NCBI GenBank assembly: GCA_964522305.1
Contig: CAZFVM010000068.1
Span: 1-7,629 of the forward strand
Origin: UBA1049 sp964522305
GTDB lineage: Bacteria; Bacillota; Clostridia; Oscillospirales; CAG-382
Direction of reading: 5' to 3'
DNA length: 7,629 bases
The notes below the pieces were generated by a model. It saw only the letters and a list, made by a program, of their open reading frames with translations, ran no database searches and was not told the DNA's origin. Below, piece by piece: positions 1 through 5,491 of the stretch (positions are counted from its first letter, which is position 1; every line of letters begins with the position of its first letter). Made by a program: the position numbers and the translations under genes.

Positions 1-7
1 CTTCAAG

Positions 8-36
8 AATGACGAAATTCTATGAATTGCGTCATT
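8..36. repeat. Near-perfect inverted repeat downstream of the oxidoreductase gene
   Basis: Arms AATGACG (8-14) and CGTCATT (30-36) enclose a second pair, AATTC (16-20) and GAATT (24-28), around a TAT loop; only the A15/G29 pair is mismatched, so 12 of 13 pairs match. It begins 18 bases after the oxidoreductase stop codon, where a terminator would be expected. However, the minus-strand 3' flank (CTTGAAG) has no U-run before the window edge, so a rho-independent terminator cannot be confirmed. It may instead be the first hairpin of the linker-hairpin module at 41-92. Confidence 0.5.
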
Positions 37-40
37 TAAA

Positions 41-92
41 CCTCCCAACTATCCCTAAAAGGCTTCAGATTGCCTCAAAACCACTCCCTTAA
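41..92. repeat. Linker-hairpin-linker repeat module overlapping the 3' end of the oxidoreductase gene
   Basis: Two related linkers, CCTCCCAACTATCCCTAAA (41-59) and CCTCAAAACCACTCCCTTAA (73-92), lie either side of a short stem AGGC/GCCT (60-63 and 72-75, loop of 8). The second linker matches CCTCAAAACTATCCCTTAA at 5364-5382 with one indel and one substitution, which is far beyond chance in a 7.6-kb window. The module covers the stop codon at 55-57 and about the last dozen codons of the oxidoreductase. I read this as a second copy of the hairpin-mosaic family seen at 5216-5384; the family itself is not one I can name. Confidence 0.6.
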
Positions 93-1242
93 GAGTAAGC
101 TCATGTTGAAACCGTTTCACATCAAGCAAAGAAAAATCATCGGTTAACGCAGCGGCAGTCCCGGCAGCTTCACCGGTGACGGCACAAGCGGGTATAACCC
201 TCGTTATATCCCACATGCCATCGGTTGCAGATATACACCTGCCGGCAGCAATTAGATTTTTTATCTTTTTGCTATACAAGCTCCGGTAGGGGATTTCATA
301 TATGGGTCCTTTTTTTCTCCAGTTTCCAATCATACCGATACTATCTTCAAAATATACTCCCTCAGTATCATCCAAAGTATAAGCACCGTCAATCCTTCTA
401 GTCATACGCACCTGTGGTATGACTTCAAAAGAAGATAGAGAGTTTGTGTTACTGACTTGCCCTCTTTTCAAAAAATGATCAAGCAACGCAGAATGGGATG
501 CAATTGTCATTGCGCTCAGCTCTTTTGTATCAAGGCTCGTGTAGATGGTTTGCGGGGATTGTTCTGAGTCTTTGTTCGTATTATCAACAAGCCCCAGCAT
601 ATTTAATCTGATTTTATCATCGACAAGGCTGTAATACCAAGAAGCCAAAGTGTTGCCTTTCGCGTACTCAACTATGTTATCTCCTGCTAATCTACAAACA
701 TCCGCATCACCACTGGCATCCACAACCGATTTGACTTTAATCGCAAATCTTTCGGACTTCCCCTCACAAACAAGAGCATCAATTTTTGAGCCGGACAGGC
801 TAACACTACATACTTGGGTGCCATAAAGAACATCAACTTTTTCTTCTATCAGCAGCTGCTCGCACAAAATAGCAAACACATAAGGATTATATTGGACAAG
901 GTATCGCCTCTTTAGCTTCTCCTCCTTCGAGAGATTGTTGAGCCAGGCATGGGGGAGATTATCTTCACTTCCATGTTTTATTGATAAACGCAAAAGCTCC
1001 TCACTTATACCATAACTTACTTGATTGCCCATACCGTCACACAAAGGCAAATATACAGCAATCATCCCTAAAGTAGCTAACCCACCCAGCGCATACTGCT
1101 TTTCAATCAAAATCACTTTTCGCGCTCCGGTTCTGACCGCCGCAAGGGCAGAAGCTATTCCCGCTATCCCTCCTCCCACTACAGCTACATCATATTCACC
1201 TTTTACGGGTATATTTCTTTGCGCCTCTGGTACTGTATCCAT
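55..1242 (-). CDS. FAD-dependent oxidoreductase (FAD_oxidored-type flavoprotein)
   Basis: A predicted cytoplasmic flavoprotein of 395 residues; the substrate is unknown. The N-terminal Rossmann fold is clear: EYDVAVVGGGIAGIASALAA carries GxGxxG at residues 23-28, and an acidic residue (E47, in LIEK) ends the second beta strand where the FAD ribose is usually bound. Further on, GGLATLGM and VVDASGDADV (a typical second FAD-contact region) and the C-terminal AAGRCISATDGMWD...VTGEAAGTAAAL fit FAD_oxidored-family proteins. The frame is open back to an ATG at 1287 (410 residues), but neither start has a convincing Shine-Dalgarno site; I chose 1242 because MDTVPEAQRNIPVKGEYDV matches the usual N terminus of the family. 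The last residues (from about LKGVVLRQ) are encoded by an interspersed repeat module, so the natural C terminus may have been changed. It lies 116 bases after the SIMPL gene (71 if the upstream ATG is used) and may be co-transcribed; no clear promoter is visible. Confidence 0.85.
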   Translation of the reverse strand: MDTVPEAQRNIPVKGEYDVAVVGGGIAGIASALAAVRTGARKVILIEKQYALGGLATLGMIAVYLPLCDGMGNQVSYGISEELLRLSIKHGSEDNLPHAWLNNLSKEEKLKRRYLVQYNPYVFAILCEQLLIEEKVDVLYGTQVCSVSLSGSKIDALVCEGKSERFAIKVKSVVDASGDADVCRLAGDNIVEYAKGNTLASWYYSLVDDKIRLNMLGLVDNTNKDSEQSPQTIYTSLDTKELSAMTIASHSALLDHFLKRGQVSNTNSLSSFEVIPQVRMTRRIDGAYTLDDTEGVYFEDSIGMIGNWRKKGPIYEIPYRSLYSKKIKNLIAAGRCISATDGMWDITRVIPACAVTGEAAGTAAALTDDFSLLDVKRFQHELTLKGVVLRQSEAF

Positions 1243-1358
1243 TATTGCAATCCCATTTCTTTTATTATTAAGAAAACTTGCGACCATATGCCCGCATCTA
1301 AATCTAATCTTGCTTTAATCTGAAACTATTAAGCCATGTATGCAAATTTAACTACAGG

Positions 1359-2015
1359 TTAGGATATTTCCCAGACAAAGGTAACATTGTCCCGGACCTC
1401 TATATCCTCCGGTTCTACCTCAATATTTCGTGCCATGCTAACCATAGGCATTACGCTATTTTCCATGTTATACACGGTGTTTGAGTCAAATCTTATATCT
1501 GCCCAATTGTAGTCAATGGTCAACAATTTTCCTAGGTTGACACCCGAATAATGGGCCAATATTTCTGCCTTTGCTTTTGCATTTACTGTTGCGATTCGCA
1601 ACAACTCTTCCTTGATTGCATCGGTGTCTTTTATTGTAAAAACAATATCAAGCTCGGGGTTAGCCAAACAGTCGGCAATTGCTCCAATAGTCTTTGATAT
1701 AAGCACGGACTCGAACCCCATATCCACTTTCAGCTCATGAGTCACATTGTAGCCTTTAAAAACTCGACGATAATTATTTTTCTCATCCGATTCATGCTCG
1801 AAATTCGGACTTACATCAAACCTGGCTGTTTTCAAATCTTCTTTGTCGAATCCTATTTTCGCAAGACTTTCTCTGAGTTTAGTCAGTTGCTCAGCGGAAT
1901 CATCCATTGCTTTTGAATAGTCAATATCCATTGATACCAACCTTATTGTCAAAATCGCATAGTCGACTCTGGCTCTTACATACCCTGTCCCTTTAACCGT
2001 AATTGTCCTTGGCAT
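1359..2015 (-). CDS. SIMPL (DUF541) domain protein, apparently cytoplasmic
   Basis: The 218-residue product begins ITVKGTGYVRARVDYAILTI and continues with the alternating strand and helix pattern of the SIMPL/DUF541 family, including the paired-residue segment LAKIGFDKEDLKTARFDVSPNFE and the later AKAKAEILAHYSGVNLGKLLTID, which is very typical (A-A-LA...GV.LGK...I). Family members are usually exported or periplasmic proteins of about 230 residues with an unclear role; some have been linked to oxidative stress or signalling. This protein starts straight into the domain with no signal peptide or membrane segment, so it is probably cytoplasmic. The start is well fixed: AAGGAG (2024-2029) lies 8 bases before the ATG. 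Two abutting palindromes (2031-2066) fill the space up to the preceding gene. No catalytic residues are known for the family, so no reaction is proposed. Confidence 0.85.
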   Translation of the reverse strand: MPRTITVKGTGYVRARVDYAILTIRLVSMDIDYSKAMDDSAEQLTKLRESLAKIGFDKEDLKTARFDVSPNFEHESDEKNNYRRVFKGYNVTHELKVDMGFESVLISKTIGAIADCLANPELDIVFTIKDTDAIKEELLRIATVNAKAKAEILAHYSGVNLGKLLTIDYNWADIRFDSNTVYNMENSVMPMVSMARNIEVEPEDIEVRDNVTFVWEIS

Positions 2016-2023
2016 TGTAAATT

Positions 2024-2029
2024 CTCCTT
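2024..2029 (-). promoter_or_regulatory. Ribosome binding site of the SIMPL gene
   Basis: AAGGAG on the minus strand, 8 bases before the ATG at 2015. It decides the start and shows that the adjacent palindromes lie in the leader and not in the coding sequence. Confidence 0.75.
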
Positions 2030-2030
2030 A

Positions 2031-2066
2031 TCAAAATTAATGTTTTGAGCTAAACTTATATTTAGC
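2031..2066. repeat. Two abutting 18-bp palindromes between the Ig-like surface protein and SIMPL genes
   Basis: TCAAAA-TTAATG-TTTTGA (2031-2048) is followed with no gap by GCTAAA-CTTATA-TTTAGC (2049-2066). Each has perfect 6-bp arms and a 6-base centre, and the arm sequences differ. They fill nearly the whole gap between the stop codon at 2069 and the SIMPL ribosome binding site. Their low GC content and the lack of a U-run argue against a terminator; an operator pair or a transcript-stabilising or processing hairpin is possible. Both structures are seen directly; their function is inference. Confidence 0.55.
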
Positions 2067-2068
2067 AA

Positions 2069-3754
2069 TTATAGTTTTCTTTTTCGTCTCAAACAAAACA
2101 CAAGTGCCCAAATACCGCCGATAATCCCGATCACACCTACTATTTTCAGTGCTATTGTACCGTTTTTATTGCTTGGTTTTGACACTTCAGATTTAGGTAT
2201 CTCACCACCGTCAACAACATTCAAGAGTATAGATACTTCGGGCTCATCAGATTCTTTATCAATCGATATGGTAATAACCGTTTTACCCTCAGATAGCGGA
2301 TTTATCAGCCCTGTTGTGCGGTCAAAGGCAGCGACTGCACTGTCTTCAATCTTCACATCAAGCCTACCCGGCAGAGCGGTGGGAGGGAAGAGAGAAACCC
2401 CCAGGGGAACCTGTTCTCCTATTCTTGCCGTTATACTTTCCTCTTTTACACTTACAATTTGCTTTGGATTTTGCATATACTGCACTGCAAAAAGAGTTTG
2501 ACCGGCTTCACCGCAATAATAGTAATAACTCGAGTGAGTCTTTAGATACTTTTGTTCGAGATGGGTCACAAACCTATCAAGTCGCGCATAATCCCCGACA
2601 ATACCTGCAACATGGGCAATAGTACTCCATGGATAAGCGTCCCCTTTATCAAGGGCAGTCCAGTCCTTGCCCAAAACACCGGCAACTCCAAAACTATCGT
2701 TGAACTTCTTGTACAGCAAAGCGGCTCTTTCGCTATCTGGCTTTATCAAGCCAAACAAAATTGGAAAAAGTTGTGCCGTAGCATCGGGATAAAAGTTGTT
2801 CCAATCCATCCCAAAAGCCGGTTTACCGTCGACAAAGACAGCACTGTGATAATACTGTCCTTCTTCGTTCCACATATATTTTTCTATCCCCGACATAACT
2901 TTCTGTGCATATTCAGACAGCTCTTTTGATTTCTCAAGGTCTTTATAGACTTTTTCATAGACTTCCGCACCGGCCAAAAGACCGTTATAAACCTCGCAGT
3001 TATCCATCAAATAACAGACCTCATAGCTCGGTTTTGCATATGTAAGGTGGATTTTGTCGACATAAGTTGATAGTAATGCATTGAGCACTCTGTCAACTTC
3101 ATCTTTACGGTTTTCAAACACTTGGGCTTCGTTGTAGGTATGATAATACTCAGACAAAATACGCAAGAACAACGCAGCATAAGAATCTGTCGAGTCATAA
3201 TCAATATTATTGTCCTTAGGGTTTTCAAACCTATAAGACTCCACCACGCGTGCAGGCAGCTGCACTACCTGCTTTGGGTTTGTCGGGTCCTGGAACACGT
3301 ACAAGTCATATATCGTTCCGTCAACCCCATAAGCATCTGTTTTTGCATCATTTATGCTATCCAAATACCAGGTTACGAACCTTTCAACGGCTTCCTTTGA
3401 TTCTGCCGGCGCGGCTTTTAGTATACCCAAAACAGCAATCTCAGAGAAGTAGGGGACAATGTGACCTACCTTCCACTTAGTATATACAGACGCAGGGATA
3501 CCGTCTATATCAGGCAATTCCTTTGCTCCAAAACTACTGTCCGCAGCAGGTAAGTTTTTTGGTATCGCTCCGTTTGACATCATCAAGCCTTGTACAAACC
3601 TTACCTCACCGGCAACAATGTTGTTATAGAATACCGCATCATTCATAATTTTGTCCTCAAAATTTGTGACAGACGAATCCGCCAAAATAATATTTGACGG
3701 CACCGTTGCCAAGAATATCACCGCCAGCAGGAACACAGTTTTTTTCATAAACAT
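2069..3754 (-). CDS. Secreted, membrane-anchored protein with helical glycosidase-like domain and Big2-like Ig domain
   Basis: A 561-residue surface protein of unknown activity. Residues 1-25 (MFMKKTVFLLAVIFLATVPS...IILA) are a signal peptide, with likely cleavage before D26. Residues about 30-430 are helix-rich and aromatic, with motifs such as DSTDSYAALFLRIL (187-200), DNCEVYNGLLAGAEVY (251-266), MWNEEGQYYHSA and GDAYPWSTIAHVAG that resemble six-hairpin (alpha/alpha) glycosidase folds. I cannot assign a GH family or substrate. Residues about 435-515 resemble a bacterial Ig-like group 2 domain (ending GLINPLSEGKTVITISI). A membrane helix (about 535-555) and the basic tail RRKRKL anchor it, with no LPxTG sorting motif. 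The reading frame is open to 3934, but the terminator at 3899-3944 and promoter at 3828-3856 lie in that extension, and GGGAG sits 5 bases before the ATG at 3754 (an alternative ATG is at 3748). It is probably exposed on the outer face of the cell membrane. Confidence 0.8.
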   Translation of the reverse strand: MFMKKTVFLLAVIFLATVPSNIILADSSVTNFEDKIMNDAVFYNNIVAGEVRFVQGLMMSNGAIPKNLPAADSSFGAKELPDIDGIPASVYTKWKVGHIVPYFSEIAVLGILKAAPAESKEAVERFVTWYLDSINDAKTDAYGVDGTIYDLYVFQDPTNPKQVVQLPARVVESYRFENPKDNNIDYDSTDSYAALFLRILSEYYHTYNEAQVFENRKDEVDRVLNALLSTYVDKIHLTYAKPSYEVCYLMDNCEVYNGLLAGAEVYEKVYKDLEKSKELSEYAQKVMSGIEKYMWNEEGQYYHSAVFVDGKPAFGMDWNNFYPDATAQLFPILFGLIKPDSERAALLYKKFNDSFGVAGVLGKDWTALDKGDAYPWSTIAHVAGIVGDYARLDRFVTHLEQKYLKTHSSYYYYCGEAGQTLFAVQYMQNPKQIVSVKEESITARIGEQVPLGVSLFPPTALPGRLDVKIEDSAVAAFDRTTGLINPLSEGKTVITISIDKESDEPEVSILLNVVDGGEIPKSEVSKPSNKNGTIALKIVGVIGIIGGIWALVFCLRRKRKL

Positions 3755-3800
3755 AACAACTCCCAAAAAAAGCTTTATTTTCCAAGGTTTTTTGCCGGCA

Positions 3801-3826
3801 ACAGTATCAGCGTCACCTTTTACTGT
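3801..3826. promoter_or_regulatory. Dyad overlapping the predicted transcription start of the surface protein gene
   Basis: ACAGTA (3801-3806) and TACTGT (3821-3826) form a perfect 6-bp inverted repeat with a 14-base spacer, directly downstream of the predicted -10 box at 3828-3833. It could be an operator or a weak leader hairpin. A 6-bp dyad can also occur by chance, so this is only a candidate. Confidence 0.25.
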
Positions 3827-3827
3827 C

Positions 3828-3856
3828 ATTGTATTATAGTTATCGATTTTCGTCAA
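3828..3856 (-). promoter_or_regulatory. Sigma-A-type promoter of the surface protein gene
   Basis: On the minus strand, TTGACG (-35, 3851-3856) and TACAAT (-10, 3828-3833) are separated by exactly 17 bases. Transcription would start near 3821, giving a leader of about 65 bases before the ATG at 3754. The promoter lies between the upstream terminator and the gene, as expected for an independent unit. Confidence 0.7.
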
Positions 3857-3884
3857 CAAAATGCTACCCATTCTATTTGTAATA

Positions 3885-3944
3885 TAAGAAACAAAAACAC
3901 ACCTATCGATATACAAACCAACGGGGTTTGGCATCGATAGGTGT
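3885..3944 (-). terminator. Rho-independent terminator after the lipoprotein gene
   Basis: ACACCTATCGAT (3899-3910) and ATCGATAGGTGT (3933-3944) form a perfect 12-bp stem. Its 22-base interior folds further through CAAACC (3914-3919) and GGTTTG (3925-3930). On the minus strand the stem is followed by GTTTTTGTTTC, a good U-run. It begins about 20 bases after the lipoprotein stop codon and separates that unit from the surface protein gene. On the plus strand the flank is not U-rich, so it appears to work in one direction. Confidence 0.85.
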
Positions 3945-3963
3945 TAGTATTTAGTTGCAAAAA

Positions 3964-4383
3964 TCACGGTTTAATTTCAAAGTTATAAATTCCATATCCA
4001 TTATCATTTCTGACAATTTCAATAAATATATCCAATGCAGCATCTCCAACCATAGTTTGCATATCAAGTGTATAGGTAGAGCCCTTGACAGTGCTGTCAT
4101 ACAAGGATGAAGAAAGTTTTGTGTATTGTTCCACCTTTATTCCTGAGGCAAAGCTTAAGCTCTTATCGGCTCCGACAGCTTCAAAAAACTCTTTGAGCGG
4201 AGCAGGCCTTTCGGGATGCAGATACATATCGGCTTTTTCATAGTCTTCTGCTTCAATAGCTTCAAAAAAGCTGTTAACAAGTGTTTTCGCTTCATCTTCG
4301 CCGATTCTATTTCCAAAGCACCCAAACAAGCCAAACATAAGTAACACTGCAAGTAATAGGGATATTATTGTTTTTGCTTTCAT
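3964..4383 (-). CDS. Small lipoprotein with NTF2-like/DUF4878-like character
   Basis: This 139-residue product has a classic lipoprotein signal: KAKTIISLLLAVLLMFGLFGC, with the lipobox LFGC at residues 19-22, so C22 should be lipidated and the protein held on the outer face of the membrane. The mature part opens with EDEAKTLVNSFFEAIEAEDYEKADMYLHPE, the pattern of small NTF2-like or DUF4878-type domains (a helix with paired aromatics, then a turn where the substrate cavity starts), and ends in beta strands (STYTLDMQTMVGDAALDIFIEIVRNDNGYGIYNFEIKP). The family match is by pattern only and the function is unknown. A modest AAAGG site lies about 9-10 bases before the ATG. It is 39 bases downstream of the zinc-ribbon gene and has the unit's terminator just after it, so the two are probably co-transcribed. 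Confidence 0.8.
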   Translation of the reverse strand: MKAKTIISLLLAVLLMFGLFGCFGNRIGEDEAKTLVNSFFEAIEAEDYEKADMYLHPERPAPLKEFFEAVGADKSLSFASGIKVEQYTKLSSSLYDSTVKGSTYTLDMQTMVGDAALDIFIEIVRNDNGYGIYNFEIKP

Positions 4384-4422
4384 ATAACACTACCTTTTCT
4401 ATTTTCGGAGTACATTTCCTAT

Positions 4423-4971
4423 TTAGTATTTCCATCTGAAGACATTGATATTGAGTGGTAAACAAGACGGGTTGACAAGCTGTAGGATTATGTGCACAAG
4501 CGCTGCTGCCGCAATTGCAAAAGAGACACCAATAAATATCCTCCGCATAACCAAATAAAGATAAGATGGCTCCAAATCATCAGCACCGACTACAGTAAAA
4601 CTCAATTTGAATTTTTCTAATGCCCAAAAAATCTGGGGCACCAGGGCGAGTAAAGAAATAAATATAAAAGCGAGAATCAAATAGATTAAGTAAGTCGCTT
4701 CGGGGACTTTTTCGAGATTATGCCTATAAATAATCACAAAAGCCAAAGTAAACGACATACAAAGCAAAGATAAAATGCCAACAATTTTTTCAAAAATGCT
4801 AACATAAAGAGGGTCGGTTTTGTTATACAATTTTTCTGCTTTTTTCTCTATTTCTTTCCCTATTGTTTCAAGCTCGTTTTCTGATAGACTATTGCCCAAT
4901 TTTTCGCCACAATCAACACAAAAAAAGCGACTATCAGCTTGCAGAGCACCACATGTACTACATTGTTTCAA
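4423..4971 (-). CDS. Zinc-ribbon membrane protein, TTG start
   Basis: This 182-residue protein opens with a zinc ribbon: C4xxC7 and C18xxC21 (KQCSTCGALQADSRFFCVDC), the common short ribbon at the N terminus of many Firmicute membrane proteins. A charged linker with coiled-coil tendency (residues about 30-52) follows, then three predicted membrane helices at about 63-82, 93-117 and 145-166, the second ending near PQIFWALEKF. The ribbon should lie in the cytoplasm. The start codon is TTG (4969-4971), not ATG; it is well supported by GGAGG 8 bases upstream and by the first cysteine pair lying immediately after it. Beyond the ribbon I recognise no family, so no function is assigned. Its own extended -10 promoter lies at 5015-5042, and the lipoprotein gene follows 39 bases downstream, suggesting that the two products act at the same membrane. 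Confidence 0.8.
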   Translation of the reverse strand: MKQCSTCGALQADSRFFCVDCGEKLGNSLSENELETIGKEIEKKAEKLYNKTDPLYVSIFEKIVGILSLLCMSFTLAFVIIYRHNLEKVPEATYLIYLILAFIFISLLALVPQIFWALEKFKLSFTVVGADDLEPSYLYLVMRRIFIGVSFAIAAAALVHIILQLVNPSCLPLNINVFRWKY

Positions 4972-4974
4972 TTA

Positions 4975-4984
4975 CCTCTCCTCC
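4975..4984 (-). promoter_or_regulatory. Strong ribosome binding site for a TTG start
   Basis: GGAGGAGAGG on the minus strand, with the perfect GGAGG core (4980-4984) 8 bases before the TTG codon. It decides the start of the zinc-ribbon gene, since no in-frame ATG lies before the first cysteine pair. Confidence 0.8.
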
Positions 4985-5014
4985 AACGCCAATATCCTTG
5001 CATTACATATCTTG

Positions 5015-5042
5015 ATTATACCAAAACCCCCGGTAAAAGCAA
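5015..5042 (-). promoter_or_regulatory. Extended -10 promoter of the zinc-ribbon/lipoprotein unit
   Basis: On the minus strand, TGGTATAAT carries a perfect -10 (5015-5020) with the TGn extension. A TTGCTT -35 (5037-5042) lies 16 bases upstream. Transcription would begin near 5008, leaving a leader of under 40 bases before the TTG start. Confidence 0.75.
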
Positions 5043-5127
5043 TGTCACTTTTTTGGCTTTTTTCATTAAGCGATTGAATGGTTTAATTATTTGACCAAAA
5101 ACCCTTTTTCTTGTTTTTTTTCTTTGA

Positions 5128-5162
5128 ATTCCGAATTACGCATTCCGAATTCTGAATTAGTA
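5128..5162. repeat. Degenerate 7-bp tandem repeat, left block
   Basis: Five consecutive heptamers of the form ATTNNGN can be read: ATTCCGA, ATTACGC, ATTCCGA, ATTCTGA, ATTAGTA. The first 17 bases (5128-5144) recur exactly at 5407-5423 in the right block. A pyrimidine- and T-rich tract (5104-5125) precedes it. Nothing further is recognisable between 5163 and 5215. Confidence 0.75.
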
Positions 5163-5215
5163 TTATTTCTTATCTTCCGAATTAATTGTATTTCTAATTG
5201 AATAGCGTCGCAGAC

Positions 5216-5384
5216 ACCTTAACTGCAAACAAAGTTTGCTTCTAAACTGTGTCCCTTGGGACACCTCACAACTGCAAACAAAAGAGCGGAATGTGTTTTT
5301 CCTGAATTAAAGCTTGCTTTAATTTCTAGCTTTTGCTTGCGTCAAAACTGTGGGCTTCGCCCACCTCAAAACTATCCCTTAATC
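5216..5384. repeat. Mosaic of short perfect hairpins joined by a recurring linker
   Basis: Four perfect stem-loops follow one another: GCAAAC/GTTTGC (5225-5239, loop AAA), GTGTCCC/GGGACAC (5249-5264, loop TT), AATTAAAGC/GCTTTAATT (5305-5324, loop TT) and GTGGGC/GCCCAC (5350-5364, loop TTC). The stems are unrelated to each other, yet they are separated by variants of one linker: CCTTAACTG, CTTCTAAACTGT, CCTCACAACTG, CGTCAAAACTGT and CCTCAAAACTAT. The 13-mer AACTGCAAACAAA occurs twice (5221-5233 and 5270-5282). Constant linker plus variable palindrome is not what random intergenic DNA or a CRISPR array looks like. A related module lies at 41-92. Its function is unknown; a nonautonomous dispersed element is the simplest reading. 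Confidence 0.7.
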
Positions 5385-5385
5385 A

Positions 5386-5423
5386 ATTACGCATTCCGCA
5401 TTCCGCATTCCGAATTACGCATT
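5386..5423. repeat. Degenerate 7-bp tandem repeat, right block
   Basis: Five heptamers, ATTACGC, ATTCCGC, ATTCCGC, ATTCCGA, ATTACGC, plus ATT. The 17 bases at 5407-5423 are an exact direct copy of 5128-5144, so the two blocks bracket the hairpin mosaic. The block ends just before the Fic promoter. Confidence 0.8.
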
Positions 5424-5435
5424 ATTCTTTTTCTA

Positions 5436-5464
5436 TTGACATTGCCCTTATTATATGGCACTAT
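5436..5464 (+). promoter_or_regulatory. Sigma-A-type promoter of the Fic gene
   Basis: A perfect TTGACA -35 (5436-5441) is followed after 17 bases by CACTAT (5459-5464), a weak -10 rescued by a TGn extension (TGG at 5456-5458). Inverted copies of CCCTTA (5445-5450) and TAAGGG (5466-5471) lie in the spacer and just after the -10, where a bound repressor would block initiation. Confidence 0.65.
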
Positions 5465-5471
5465 TTAAGGG

Positions 5472-5484
5472 AAAGGACGGTGAT
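5472..5484 (+). promoter_or_regulatory. Extended Shine-Dalgarno site deciding the Fic start
   Basis: AAAGGACGGTGAT matches the full anti-Shine-Dalgarno complement AAAGGAGGTGAT apart from one extra base. GGTGAT ends 7 bases before the ATG at 5492. This favours that ATG over the GTG at 5480 (inside the site) and over the longer open frame reaching back into the repeats. Confidence 0.7.
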
Positions 5485-5491
5485 TAAGGGA

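Noticed and set aside
1025..1318. Plus-strand open frame opposite the oxidoreductase.
   Set aside because: It is antisense to a well-supported flavoprotein domain, has no ribosome binding site and its translation shows no domain; the other frames opposite the surface protein and Fic genes were rejected for the same reason.
1312..1334. Hairpin GCTTTAAT/ATTAAGC between SIMPL and FAD genes as a terminator.
   Set aside because: AT-rich stem with a bulge and no U-run on the minus strand.
3755..3934. Extending the surface protein to an ATG at 3934 (621 residues).
   Set aside because: The extension runs through a strong terminator and a good promoter, and it would bury the signal peptide 60 residues inside the protein. 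GGGAG before 3754 gives a proper start.
5128..5423. CRISPR array.
   Set aside because: Repeats are 7-bp degenerate units or short linkers with palindromes between them, not identical 25-37-bp repeats with equal-length unique spacers; no cas gene is present.
5333..5491. Extending the Fic protein upstream to 5333 (401 residues).
   Set aside because: The added part is translated heptamer repeat, hairpin sequence and promoter. The extended ribosome binding site fixes the ATG at 5492.
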